Source: Gammaproteobacteria bacterium
Lineage (GTDB): Bacteria > Pseudomonadota > Gammaproteobacteria > Acidiferrobacterales > SZUA-150
Length of the DNA: 17,347 nucleotides
Reading direction: 5' to 3'
Assembly: GCA_029880755.1 (NCBI GenBank)
Contig: JAOUNW010000024.1
Location: forward strand, 1 to 17,347
In this document: piece by piece, positions 8,352 through 16,190 of the stretch
Layout: each line of letters starts with the position of its first letter
How positions within the stretch are numbered: the stretch's first letter is position 1
Position numbers and translations under genes: made by a program
The notes under the pieces: model-generated
Told to the model about the DNA's origin: nothing
Seen by the model: only the letters and a program-made list of their open reading frames with translations
Database searches by the model: none

Positions 8352-9581
8352 TTAAACGGTAGAGGCCATTTTGAAAATGGGCAGGTACATTGCGACCACC
8401 AGGCCACCGATCACAACACCCAAAAATGCCATAATAATAGGTTCAAGCAAGGAGCTTAATCCCTCAACCGCATCATCTACCTCAGTTTCGTAGAAGTCGG
8501 CCACTTTTCCTAGCATGTTATCCAGTTCACCGGACTCTTCGCCAATGGCCACCATTTGTACGACCATGTTTGGGAATAGTGCGGTGCTGGTCATAGCGGT
8601 CTGCAGTTGCGTGCCGGTACTGACATCATTTTTGATAGCCATAGTGCCTTCATAGTAAACGCGGTTGCCCGCTGCACCGGCCACAGAATCCAGTGCCTCC
8701 ACCAGGGGTACGCCGGCAGCAAACATGGTGGCAAGTGTGCGGCAAAAACGGGCGATGGTGGCCTTTTTGATGATATCGCCAATAACGGGTGCTTTCAGAA
8801 TCAGGCGGTCCAGTGTAGCCTGCATCTTATCAGAGCGTTTATACGTGTAAGTGAAGGAAGATACGACAGCAATGATAACGCCTGTTATAACGTACCACCA
8901 TGACTGAAAGAATTTGGATAGATCGATAACAAACTGAGTCAGTGCGGGCAGATTCGCACCGAATCCTTCAAACAGGGTCTGAAACTGCGGTATCACGTAA
9001 ACCAGCAAAATGACTGTAATAATGAACGCAACTACTACTACGGCGGTTGGGTAGAATAAAGCGGATTTAATTTTGCTCTTTATGTTTTCGATCTTTTCTT
9101 TGTAGGTGGCTACTTTATCCAGAATGGTGTCAAGAATACCGGCCTGTTCGCCTGCCGCCACCAGGTTGCAATACAGGGCATCAAAATACAGCGGGTGTTT
9201 GCTTAAGGCCTGCGTCAGATTCGTACCGGATTCAATATCATTTTTTATTGCCGTAATCATTTCCCGCATACTTGGGTTTTCGTGGCCTTTGCCGACAATC
9301 TCGAAGGACTGGGCGATAGGGATACCGGCATTTAACATGGTGGCAAGTTGTCGGGTGAAAATCGAGACATCTTTGGGGGTGATTTTCTTTTTCATTTTCA
9401 TCAGGGGCTTGGGAGCCTTCCTGACTTTCGTGGGATTAATGCCCTGACGCCGTAATAAGGCATTAACAATAGCAATACTGGCGGCATCCATTTCGCCTTT
9501 CATTTTTTTACCTTTCTTATCCATGCCCTCCCAGGCAAAGGTAGTATCCGTTTTCTTTTTTGCTGTTGCTGCTTGTGCCAT
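8352..9581 (-). CDS. pilC: PilC, type IV pilus inner-membrane platform protein
   Basis: Platform protein that couples the PilB and PilT motors to pilin assembly. 409 residues, usual length. Two repeated GspF cytoplasmic domains lie at about 74-197 and 277-400 (compare LATMLNAGIPIAQSFEIV with LATMFAAGVPLVEALDSV). Membrane segments are at about 178-198, 226-246 and 381-403. The N-terminal 70 residues are rich in lysine (KKKTDTT, KKGKKMKG, MKMKKK). The start lies 2 bp after the pilB stop, with no clear Shine-Dalgarno, so translation probably depends on ribosomes finishing pilB. Confidence 0.97.
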   Translation of the reverse strand: MAQAATAKKKTDTTFAWEGMDKKGKKMKGEMDAASIAIVNALLRRQGINPTKVRKAPKPLMKMKKKITPKDVSIFTRQLATMLNAGIPIAQSFEIVGKGHENPSMREMITAIKNDIESGTNLTQALSKHPLYFDALYCNLVAAGEQAGILDTILDKVATYKEKIENIKSKIKSALFYPTAVVVVAFIITVILLVYVIPQFQTLFEGFGANLPALTQFVIDLSKFFQSWWYVITGVIIAVVSSFTYTYKRSDKMQATLDRLILKAPVIGDIIKKATIARFCRTLATMFAAGVPLVEALDSVAGAAGNRVYYEGTMAIKNDVSTGTQLQTAMTSTALFPNMVVQMVAIGEESGELDNMLGKVADFYETEVDDAVEGLSSLLEPIIMAFLGVVIGGLVVAMYLPIFKMASTV

Positions 9582-9583
9582 AA

Positions 9584-11302
9584 TTATGAATTAATAACCC
9601 GATCGATTTCTTCCAGTGTGGTGACGCCATCCCGTATCTTCTTCAGGCCTGAAGCACGAAGATCGGAGACACCTTCTTTAAGCATCTGCTCTCTGATTTC
9701 CACTTCATTGCCGCCGCGCATAATTATTTTACCAATTTCCTCGCTCATGGGCATAACTTCATAAATACCGACACGACCCTTGTAGCCATTATTACAACTA
9801 TTGCATCCTATCGCGCCATATACTACCAGGCCTTTTAGATCCTCTTTTTTGAATCCGGCCTTTAATAAAGAATGCTCCGGTATCTCAATGGGCTTTTTGC
9901 AGGACTCGCAGAGGCGCCGGGCAAGTCGTTGGGCAACAATCAGGTTAACGGCTGAAGCAATGTTAAAAGGTGGTACGCCCATATTCACCAGACGACTGAG
10001 CGTGGCCGGAGCGCTATTGGTATGCAGTGTCGACAACACCATATGACCAGTTTGCGCTGCCTTGATAGCAATGGATGCTGTCTCAAGATCACGAATTTCG
10101 CCTACGAGAATGATATCAGGGTCCTGACGCAGGAAAGAACGCAATGCTGCTGCAAAATCGAGTCCGGCTTTGTCGTTTACGTTGACCTGATTGATGCCCG
10201 CCAGGTTAATTTCCACCGGATCTTCGGCGGTGGAGATATTGCGCTCCGGAGAATTTAAAATATTCACACAGGTATAGAGCGTTACGGTTTTACCGCTACC
10301 GGTAGGGCCTGTTACCAGCAACATTCCGTAGGGACTGTGTGCCGCTTTTAGCAATTGCTCTTTTTGTTCCGGTTCAAAACCCAGTTTGTCCACACCCAGG
10401 GTGGCGGAACTGGGATCAAGAATACGCATTACAATTTTTTCGCCAAACAGGGTGGGTAGCGTACTGACACGAAAGTCGATGGCGCGGTTTTTGGAAATAC
10501 GCATTTTCATGCGGCCGTCCTGAGGGATACGCCGTTCGGCGATATCCAGCCGCGACAGGATTTTCACTCGGGCAGCAATACGATGCGCCAGGGCTAGCGG
10601 AGGGTTTGCCACTTCCTGCAGAATGCCGTCCTGGCGGTAACGTACACGATAACTTTTTTCATAAGGTTCAATGTGAATATCGGACGCGCCGCGATTAATG
10701 GCGTCGATTAATACCTTGTTCACGAATTTTACAATCGGGGTATCGTTGATACCGTCTTCACCGGTTTCACCCTTGCCACCATCCTCATCTTCCGTGGCGA
10801 AGTCGAGGTCTTCCAAGCCGTCATCGCCCGCCAGGTCAGAGAGTGTGGTATCCTGGGCGTCCATTGCCTGTTGTATGGCTTTGGTTAGCTTGTCTTCTTC
10901 AACCAGGATCGGTTCTGTTGACAGGCCTGTATTGAACTTGATTTCGTCAAGGGCCTGTAAGTTAGTGGGGTCAGCGACAGCTACGAATAAGCGAGTACCG
11001 CGCTTATAGAGAGGTAGCACATGATGGCGCTCGATAATTTTTTCCGCGACCAGCTTGGTGGGTAAAACGTCTGGGTCAATGGCGTCAATTTCAACCAGTG
11101 GCACACCAAATTCGTTGGAGGCGGCCTGGGCAACCGTTAACGAATCCAGTTTTTTGCTTTCAACCAGATAGCTGACAAAAGGCACCTTTTTCTTTTGTGC
11201 CTCGCTCTGCAATTGCTCAGCGTCAGCTGTGCTGAGCAGCTGATCCCGAACCAGTCTGAGTGCCAGACCGCTTAGATTTGAGGCTGTATTGGGGGTCGCC
11301 AT
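9584..11302 (-). CDS. pilB: PilB, type IV pilus extension ATPase
   Basis: Hexameric ATPase that powers pilus extension. 572 residues. The N-terminal MshEN-type domain covers about 1-150. An acidic linker follows at 155-185, rich in Asp, Glu and Gly. The core ATPase has Walker A GPTGSGKT (332-339), the Asp-box-like segment at 360-400 with DPDIILVGE (394-402) as Walker B, and the His box (H420, H427). The tetracysteine zinc site is C465, C468, C500 and C503. All motor motifs are intact. It is the first gene of the minus-strand operon. AGGA lies very close to the ATG (2-3 bp), a poor spacing. No pilA lies beyond it, unlike in Pseudomonas, where pilA is divergent from pilB. Confidence 0.97.
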   Translation of the reverse strand: MATPNTASNLSGLALRLVRDQLLSTADAEQLQSEAQKKKVPFVSYLVESKKLDSLTVAQAASNEFGVPLVEIDAIDPDVLPTKLVAEKIIERHHVLPLYKRGTRLFVAVADPTNLQALDEIKFNTGLSTEPILVEEDKLTKAIQQAMDAQDTTLSDLAGDDGLEDLDFATEDEDGGKGETGEDGINDTPIVKFVNKVLIDAINRGASDIHIEPYEKSYRVRYRQDGILQEVANPPLALAHRIAARVKILSRLDIAERRIPQDGRMKMRISKNRAIDFRVSTLPTLFGEKIVMRILDPSSATLGVDKLGFEPEQKEQLLKAAHSPYGMLLVTGPTGSGKTVTLYTCVNILNSPERNISTAEDPVEINLAGINQVNVNDKAGLDFAAALRSFLRQDPDIILVGEIRDLETASIAIKAAQTGHMVLSTLHTNSAPATLSRLVNMGVPPFNIASAVNLIVAQRLARRLCESCKKPIEIPEHSLLKAGFKKEDLKGLVVYGAIGCNSCNNGYKGRVGIYEVMPMSEEIGKIIMRGGNEVEIREQMLKEGVSDLRASGLKKIRDGVTTLEEIDRVINS

Positions 11303-11576
11303 ATCCTATTGATTTTAATGGCCAGGTACGCCAGATTTCCAGGTTTTACGCCGTCTAAGGTGATATTAGTAGAGAATACCCTGCACGCCAACTTTTTTAC
11401 TCTTTTTGTGGGTTCTTGCCGATGTATGGTGCATGCGAAAAGATTGGGTGTTTTTTCAAAATCGGCAGGCGTATCCTTGGGTAAGAAGCATCAGCAAGCG
11501 CCAGTTATTTGTAGATGTGTCTGATTAGATCATCGCACAGGAAGCGTCCACAGTAGTAGCCGTAGAATACCAAGCC

Positions 11577-11606
11577 TTGACAATATCGTTAGCGATAATT
11601 TAGAAT
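11577..11606 (+). promoter_or_regulatory. Near-consensus sigma70 promoter of the rubrerythrin gene
   Basis: TTGACA (11577-11582, perfect -35), an 18-bp spacer, TAGAAT (11601-11606, 5 of 6 for the -10). A start of transcription near 11613 would leave a leader of about 60 nt before the ATG at 11673. The near-perfect elements suggest high output when not repressed. Confidence 0.72.
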
Positions 11607-11618
11607 TAGTCTAAATTA
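11596..11618. promoter_or_regulatory. Inverted-repeat operator over the rubrerythrin -10 (Fur-family-like)
   Basis: A perfect 9-bp inverted repeat: TAATTTAGA (11596-11604), spacer ATTAG, TCTAAATTA (11610-11618). It covers the -10 and the expected start of transcription, the usual place for a repressor. Read as 7-1-7 (TTAGAAT-T-AGTCTAA), it is close to the PerR-box pattern TTATAAT-n-ATTATAA. Read as TTTAGA-N5-TCTAAA, it matches the spacing and outer bases I recall for the Irr/ICE motif of alphaproteobacteria. PerR regulates rubrerythrin genes in several bacteria. The regulator itself is not in the window, so its identity is inferred. Confidence 0.6.
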
Positions 11619-11672
11619 GATACCAATATCAAAATATACTGATTATCAATTAGTTATATAGCGGAGATAAAA

Positions 11673-12092
11673 ATGGACCTGAAAAACAGTAAAACTGAAA
11701 AAAATCTGAAAGATGCTTTTGCCGGGGAATCCCAGGCTAACCGTCGTTATTTGTATTTCGCCGCCAAAGCGGATGTGGAAGGTTACAACGATGTCGCAAC
11801 CGTATTTCGTTCTACCGCTGAAGGCGAAACCGGCCATGCTCATGGCCACTTGGAGTACCTGGAGGCGGTGGGTGACCCTGCGACAGGTCTGCCTATTGGC
11901 GGTACCGCCAATAACCTGAAGGCGTCAATCGCCGGCGAAACACATGAATATAGTGATATGTATCCCGGCATGGCGAAAACCGCGCGTGAAGAGGGGTTTG
12001 ATGAAATTGCTGATTGGTTCGAAACCCTGGCCAAAGCCGAACGTTCCCACGCTAATCGCTTCCAGAAGGCTTTGGATAACCTCGACGGATAA
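11673..12092 (+). CDS. Rubrerythrin without rubredoxin domain (erythrin-type)
   Basis: Ferritin-like diiron protein, probably a hydrogen peroxide reductase of the cytoplasm. 139 residues: only the four-helix diiron domain, whereas classical rubrerythrins have about 190 residues with a C-terminal rubredoxin domain; there is no Cys at all. Diiron ligands, one or two per helix: E19 (helix A), E52 and H55 (ExxH, helix B), E89 and E92 (GETHEYSDMYPG, helix C), E123 and H126 (ExxH, helix D). The seven-ligand set is typical of active rubrerythrins. GGAG at 11663-11666, 6 bp before the ATG, is a good ribosome-binding site. It has its own promoter, operator and terminator. Lacking a rubredoxin, it needs an external electron donor; the iron-sulfur protein downstream is the obvious candidate, by context only. 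Confidence 0.94.
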   Translation: MDLKNSKTEKNLKDAFAGESQANRRYLYFAAKADVEGYNDVATVFRSTAEGETGHAHGHLEYLEAVGDPATGLPIGGTANNLKASIAGETHEYSDMYPGMAKTAREEGFDEIADWFETLAKAERSHANRFQKALDNLDG

Positions 12093-12109
12093 GATAATTG
12101 GCGGTAGAG

Positions 12110-12142
12110 AAAGGGCCGGCGCGAATCCCCGGCCCTTTTTTT
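12110..12142 (+). terminator. Rho-independent terminator after the rubrerythrin gene
   Basis: AAAGGGCCGG, a 9-nt loop, CCGGCCCTTT followed by more T (seven T in all): a 10-bp stem rich in G+C, 18 bp after the stop. It should uncouple much of the rubrerythrin transcript from the iron-sulfur gene, allowing higher expression of the first gene. Confidence 0.9.
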
Positions 12143-12208
12143 GATATAGATCCAGTTATCAGTTCCAGATAAAGGCTATAACAGCACACCCAAATAAGAG
12201 ATAAGAAC

Positions 12209-13555
12209 ATGTCTGATGCCCGGAAGGGAAGCAAAGAAGGAAGCCTCGAGGCTCCGACCCGACACCCGCTTAATTGGCGGGAAACCTCGTTTTACGACGA
12301 GGACGAGCTCTATAAGGAGCTTGAGCGCGTTTACGACATTTGCCACGGTTGTCGGCGTTGCGTAAGTTTGTGTCAGTCGTTCCCTACGCTTTTCGATCTT
12401 GTCGATGAATCAGACACCATGGAGGTGGATGGGGTCGCCAAGACTGATTACTGGAAGGTGGTGGAGCACTGCTATCTCTGTGACCTGTGTTACATGACCA
12501 AATGTCCCTATGTGCCTCCTCACGAATGGAATGTGGATTTCCCTCATCTCATGCTTCGGGCCAAGGCTGTGCAATTCAAGAAAGGCAAAACCAAGCATAG
12601 AGATAAAATCCTGACCAGTACTGATGCGGTGGGCAAGCTTGCCAGTATTCCGGTGGTAGTGCAGACGGTGAATACCGTTAACAGGAATAAGCTGGGGCGC
12701 AAGATTCTGGGTACTGTATTGGGTGTTCATCCCGATGCTATTCTTCCCAGTTATCACAGTAACACCCTTCGTAAACGGATTGGCAAGCACGAGTCGACGG
12801 TTAGTAATGTTACTGAAACCCAATCTACGAAAGGCCAGGTAGCTATATTTGGTACCTGTTATGGTAACTATAATGAACCACATTTAGGTGAGGATCTGCT
12901 AGCAGTCTTTGAACATAACGGTATCGCAATTACCCTGGTTCAGAAGGAGCAATGTTGCGGTATGCCTAAACTGGAGTTAGGGGATCTGGATTCTGTTGAA
13001 CAGGCCAAGAATGCCAATATTCCGGTGCTGGCGGCATTAGTGGATCAGGGTTGGGATATTGTCGCCCCCGTGCCCTCTTGTGTTTTGATGTTTAAGCAGG
13101 AATTGCCACTTATGTTTCCGGATGATCCTGATGTTAAGAAGGTTCAGCGGGCTATCTTTGATCCGTTTGAATACTTGATGCTGCGTCACAAAGAAAACAA
13201 ATTGAATACCAGTTTCAAGAACCCCTTAGGAAAGGTTGCTTATCATGTTGCCTGTCACCAGCGCGTACAGAATATCGGTATGAAAACCCGCGACGTACTA
13301 GCATTGGTTCCGGGAACCGAAATTGATGCTATCGAGCGCTGTTCAGGACATGACGGCACCTATGCCGTTAAAAGTGAGTACCATGCCATATCAATGAAAA
13401 TCTGCCGCCCTGTTGTTTCCCGTGTCCAAAAGGCAGAGGCGGATTATTATGGCAGCGATTGCCCTATGGCGGGTCACCAGATAGAAAACGGCCTGGATAA
13501 CGGCAAACATCCGCAGCATCCGTTAAGCCTGTTACGCAAGGCCTACGGCATTTAG
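12209..13555 (+). CDS. GlpC/HdrD-like [4Fe-4S] oxidoreductase with two CCG domains
   Basis: Probable electron-transfer protein; 448 residues, no membrane segment. Two ferredoxin-type clusters lie near the N-terminus: CHGCRRCVSLC (Cys45, 48, 51, 55) and CYLCDLCYMTKCP (Cys88, 91, 94, 99, with four residues before the last Cys), followed by VPPHEWNVDFPHLMLR, which is typical of this subgroup. The first CCG domain (about 210-300) has C217, CCG at 249-251 and C291. The second (about 342-425) has C349, then CSG at 378-380 in place of CCG, and C418. Such domains hold a non-cubane or extra cluster in HdrB and a quinone-related site in the GlpC and SdhE families. It lies 66 bp after the rubrerythrin terminator and 29 bp before the DUF3501 gene. 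AAGAG before the ATG gives a moderate ribosome-binding site. The donor/acceptor pair is unknown; passing electrons to the rubrerythrin is inferred. Confidence 0.88.
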   Translation: MSDARKGSKEGSLEAPTRHPLNWRETSFYDEDELYKELERVYDICHGCRRCVSLCQSFPTLFDLVDESDTMEVDGVAKTDYWKVVEHCYLCDLCYMTKCPYVPPHEWNVDFPHLMLRAKAVQFKKGKTKHRDKILTSTDAVGKLASIPVVVQTVNTVNRNKLGRKILGTVLGVHPDAILPSYHSNTLRKRIGKHESTVSNVTETQSTKGQVAIFGTCYGNYNEPHLGEDLLAVFEHNGIAITLVQKEQCCGMPKLELGDLDSVEQAKNANIPVLAALVDQGWDIVAPVPSCVLMFKQELPLMFPDDPDVKKVQRAIFDPFEYLMLRHKENKLNTSFKNPLGKVAYHVACHQRVQNIGMKTRDVLALVPGTEIDAIERCSGHDGTYAVKSEYHAISMKICRPVVSRVQKAEADYYGSDCPMAGHQIENGLDNGKHPQHPLSLLRKAYGI

Positions 13556-13584
13556 CTTTTAACCCAGTTTTCCGGAAAGAGATA

Positions 13585-14169
13585 ATGAACAAGTTAACAC
13601 GTAACGATTTGATGAGTCTTGAGCATTATGCGCAGTCCAGAGACGAATTCAGGAAGAAAGTCATCGAACACAAAAAACATCGTCAAGTGATGTTGGGTGA
13701 GCATGCAACATTATATTTTGAGGACCGTTTAACTATTCAATACCAGGTCCAGGAAATGCTACGTATCGAGCGCATTTTTGAGGCTGAGGCCATACAGGAA
13801 GAGTTGGATGCCTATAATCCGTTGATTCCGGATGGCGGAAATTTGAAGGCGACTTTTATGATCGAATACGAGGATGCCTCGGAAAGACAAGCGGCATTGG
13901 CCAATCTGGTGGGTATTGAGGACAAAGTCTGGATCAGTGCCGAAGGTTGTGACAAGGTTTATCCGATAGCCGATGAGGATCTTGAGCGTGACACAGAAGA
14001 CAAGACTTCCGCGGTACATTTTTTACGCTTCGAATTGCCGGCAACGATGACTACGCAGATAAAAAATGGCGCCATGATAGCCATGGGCATTGATCATAAA
14101 AACTATCAGATAGAGTTAAGCGCAATACCATCCTCTGTCAGGGAATCGTTGGCGGCGGATCTGGCATAA
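13585..14169 (+). CDS. DUF3501 family protein
   Basis: 194 residues, soluble, acidic, with one Cys (in EGCDKV) and no signal or membrane segment. I recognise the DUF3501 N-terminal pattern: LTRNDLMSLEHYAQSRDEFR, then HKKHRQVMLGEHATLYFED and a Gln/Glu/Arg-rich helix ending in EMLRIERIF (about 52-60). No catalytic motif can be named. It starts 29 bp after the iron-sulfur gene with a good ribosome-binding site (GGAAAGAG, 5 bp before the ATG), so the two are surely co-transcribed. From memory, DUF3501 genes often accompany the same iron-sulfur protein and rubrerythrin in other proteobacteria, which suggests an accessory role such as cluster or partner assembly. This is inference. Confidence 0.82.
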   Translation: MNKLTRNDLMSLEHYAQSRDEFRKKVIEHKKHRQVMLGEHATLYFEDRLTIQYQVQEMLRIERIFEAEAIQEELDAYNPLIPDGGNLKATFMIEYEDASERQAALANLVGIEDKVWISAEGCDKVYPIADEDLERDTEDKTSAVHFLRFELPATMTTQIKNGAMIAMGIDHKNYQIELSAIPSSVRESLAADLA

Positions 14170-14184
14170 AATCCAAGAATTTTC

Positions 14185-14214
14185 TTTACCTCCCCCAATA
14201 TCTTAATGTATACA
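14185..14214 (+). promoter_or_regulatory. Weak candidate promoter of parE
   Basis: TTTACC (14185-14190), an 18-bp spacer, TATACA (14209-14214): 4 of 6 matches in each element. It lies about 70 bp before the parE ATG in the 116-bp gap. I see no terminator after the DUF3501 gene, so read-through into parE is an alternative. Confidence 0.3.
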
Positions 14215-14285
14215 TACAGCCCAAGGTCCATAGCCTGACCCGTTTAAAACCACTCTGTTTGCCAGGCAGGGAATTACAATAAGTA

Positions 14286-16184
14286 ATGAGTTCTACCTAC
14301 GATTCATCAGCCATTGAAGTCTTGACAGGTCTGGAGCCGGTTCGTCGCCGGCCAGGCATGTATACCCAGACAGAACGTCCCAATCATCTTGCCCAGGAAG
14401 TTATCGATAATAGCGTCGACGAGGCAATTGCCGGTTATGCCAAGTCGGTTTTGGTCACGCTACATAAGGATGGATCGCTTTCAGTGATTGACGACGGTCG
14501 TGGTATGCCGGTGGATAAACACAAGGGGGAGAAGGTTTCGGGAGTGGAGGTGATATTGACTCGCCTGCATGCCGGCGGCAAGTTCTCAAACAAAAATTAT
14601 ACTTTTTCCGGAGGGCTGCACGGTGTTGGCGTATCAGTAGTGAATGCGCTTTCCATGAAGCTGGAGGTCTTGGTCAGGCGTGGCGGCAAGGAATATCGCA
14701 TGACTTTCGCCGACGGTCAGAAAACATCCAGTCTTAAGGTTGTTGGTACCGTTGGCGCTCGTACGACAGGTACTACCATTCGGTTTTTACCCAACCCAAA
14801 ATTTTTTGATTCCATTAAATTCAGTGTTCCACGATTAAAGCATGTTCTGCGTGCCAAGGCAGTGCTGTGTCCTGGCCTTTTTGTATCATTCACCAATGAA
14901 ACCAATAAAGACGATAACGAAGAATGGCAATATGAGGATGGTTTAAAAGACTATCTGCTTTATGAGCTAGGTGATACCGAATTGTTGCCTGAAGAGCCCT
15001 TTATTGGTCATCAGAAGGCGGACGACGAGCAGGCGGACTGGGCCATTGTCTGGATGCCGGAAGGTGGTGAACCCATCATGGAGAGCTATGTTAATTTGAT
15101 TCCGACGTCACAGGATGGCACCCATGTTAATGGATTCCGGGCAGGCCTGACCGAGGCGCTGCGGGAGTTTTGCGAATATCGGAATTTGTTACCGAGAGGT
15201 ATCAAGCTGGCGCCTGAGGATATCTGGAGCCAATGCAGCTTTGTGTTGTCGTTAAAAATGAAAGAGCCGCAATTTTCCGGGCAAACAAAAGAGAGACTCT
15301 CTTCTCGGGAAGCAGCAGTGTTTATGACGGCTGCCGCGAAAGACGGGTTTGGTTTATGGCTGCATCAGCATATTAGTTTGGGTGAAGCCATTGCTCAGTT
15401 GGCTATTGATGCCGCCCAGGCGCGCCTGCGAGCCGGCAAGCGCGTTGAGCGTAAGAAAATCAGCGCCGGGCCGGCATTACCCGGAAAGCTTGCTGATTGC
15501 TCCAGTCAGGATCTGGGTCAGTCCGAATTATTTCTGGTGGAAGGTGATTCCGCCGGTGGGTCGGCGAAACAGGCGCGCGACCGGCAGTTTCAGGCAGTGA
15601 TGCCGCTGCGTGGAAAAATATTAAACACATGGGAAGTGGATTCGGGCGAGGTGCTTGCCTCGCAGGAGGTACATGATATCGCGATTGCTCTGGGTGTGGA
15701 TCCCGGCTCAACCGATGTCAGTGGGTTGCGTTATGGCAAGATCTGTATTCTAGCGGATGCGGATTCCGATGGTCTGCACATTGCCACATTGTTGTGCGCC
15801 TTGTTCATGAAACACTTTAGAGCGTTAGTTCAGCAGGGACATGTTTACGTTGCCATGCCACCCCTGTACCGTATTGATGTTGGTAAGAAGGTTTTTTACG
15901 CTCTGGATGACACGGAAAAACAGCAGGTGCTTGATCGTATCCAGGAAGACAAGTTGCGTGGCTCTATCAACGTGCAGCGATTCAAGGGGCTGGGAGAAAT
16001 GAATCCCCAGCAACTGCGGGAAACCACCATGGATCCCGTGGGGCGTCGGCTGGTGCAGTTGACCGTTCGTACAAGCGGAAGTGATCCTGCCGATAAGCTG
16101 ATGGATATGCTGCTTGCCAAAAAACGCGCCGGCGATCGTAAGGCATGGCTGGAGAAAAATGGTGATAAGGCAGAGGTAATGTAA
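14286..16184 (+). CDS. parE: ParE, topoisomerase IV ATPase subunit
   Basis: ATPase (B) subunit of topoisomerase IV, which unlinks daughter chromosomes. 632 residues, normal length. The GHKL ATPase domain has EVIDNSVDEA (38-47, Asn42 for magnesium), DDGRGMPV (69-76) and GGLHGVGVSVVNALS near 109-123. A transducer domain follows, and then the TOPRIM domain with EGDSAGGSA (metal-binding Glu) and the DADSDG acidic motif. PLRGKILNTWEVDSGEVLASQEVHDI is typical of ParE and separates it from GyrB, which is also longer. The start fits the usual N-terminus (YDSSAIEVLTGLEPVRRRPGMY). The ribosome-binding site is weak (a GGGA about 13 bp upstream). parC follows after 6 bp, so the two subunits are made from one transcript. 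Confidence 0.97.
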   Translation: MSSTYDSSAIEVLTGLEPVRRRPGMYTQTERPNHLAQEVIDNSVDEAIAGYAKSVLVTLHKDGSLSVIDDGRGMPVDKHKGEKVSGVEVILTRLHAGGKFSNKNYTFSGGLHGVGVSVVNALSMKLEVLVRRGGKEYRMTFADGQKTSSLKVVGTVGARTTGTTIRFLPNPKFFDSIKFSVPRLKHVLRAKAVLCPGLFVSFTNETNKDDNEEWQYEDGLKDYLLYELGDTELLPEEPFIGHQKADDEQADWAIVWMPEGGEPIMESYVNLIPTSQDGTHVNGFRAGLTEALREFCEYRNLLPRGIKLAPEDIWSQCSFVLSLKMKEPQFSGQTKERLSSREAAVFMTAAAKDGFGLWLHQHISLGEAIAQLAIDAAQARLRAGKRVERKKISAGPALPGKLADCSSQDLGQSELFLVEGDSAGGSAKQARDRQFQAVMPLRGKILNTWEVDSGEVLASQEVHDIAIALGVDPGSTDVSGLRYGKICILADADSDGLHIATLLCALFMKHFRALVQQGHVYVAMPPLYRIDVGKKVFYALDDTEKQQVLDRIQEDKLRGSINVQRFKGLGEMNPQQLRETTMDPVGRRLVQLTVRTSGSDPADKLMDMLLAKKRAGDRKAWLEKNGDKAEVM

Positions 16185-16190
16185 GAGCGT

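Larger units (their letters stand above)
11303..11672. other. 370-bp divergent intergenic region between pilB and the rubrerythrin gene
   Basis: The right third holds the rubrerythrin promoter and operator, listed separately. The left two thirds should hold the pilB promoter on the minus strand, but I see no convincing -35/-10 pair and no clear sigma54 element (GG-N10-GC) there. A 7-bp inverted repeat, TGCCGAT (11417-11423) and ATCGGCA (11461-11467), frames a 37-nt loop of unknown meaning. A 71-codon frame at 11309-11524 has no recognisable family resemblance and no ribosome-binding site, and I do not call it a gene. No tRNA or pilin gene was seen. Confidence 0.6.

Noticed and set aside
11309..11524. 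71-codon open frame between pilB and the rubrerythrin gene
   Set aside because: No ribosome-binding site, no hydrophobic pilin-like start (no G-F-T-L-I-E motif) and no known family; its position matches the expected pilB promoter region.
12156..12172. TTATC-N7-GATAA inverted repeat before the Fe-S gene as a second operator
   Set aside because: Only 5 bp per arm, AT-rich, different from the rubrerythrin operator, and no well-placed promoter overlaps it (TATAAC at 12177 has only a poor -35).
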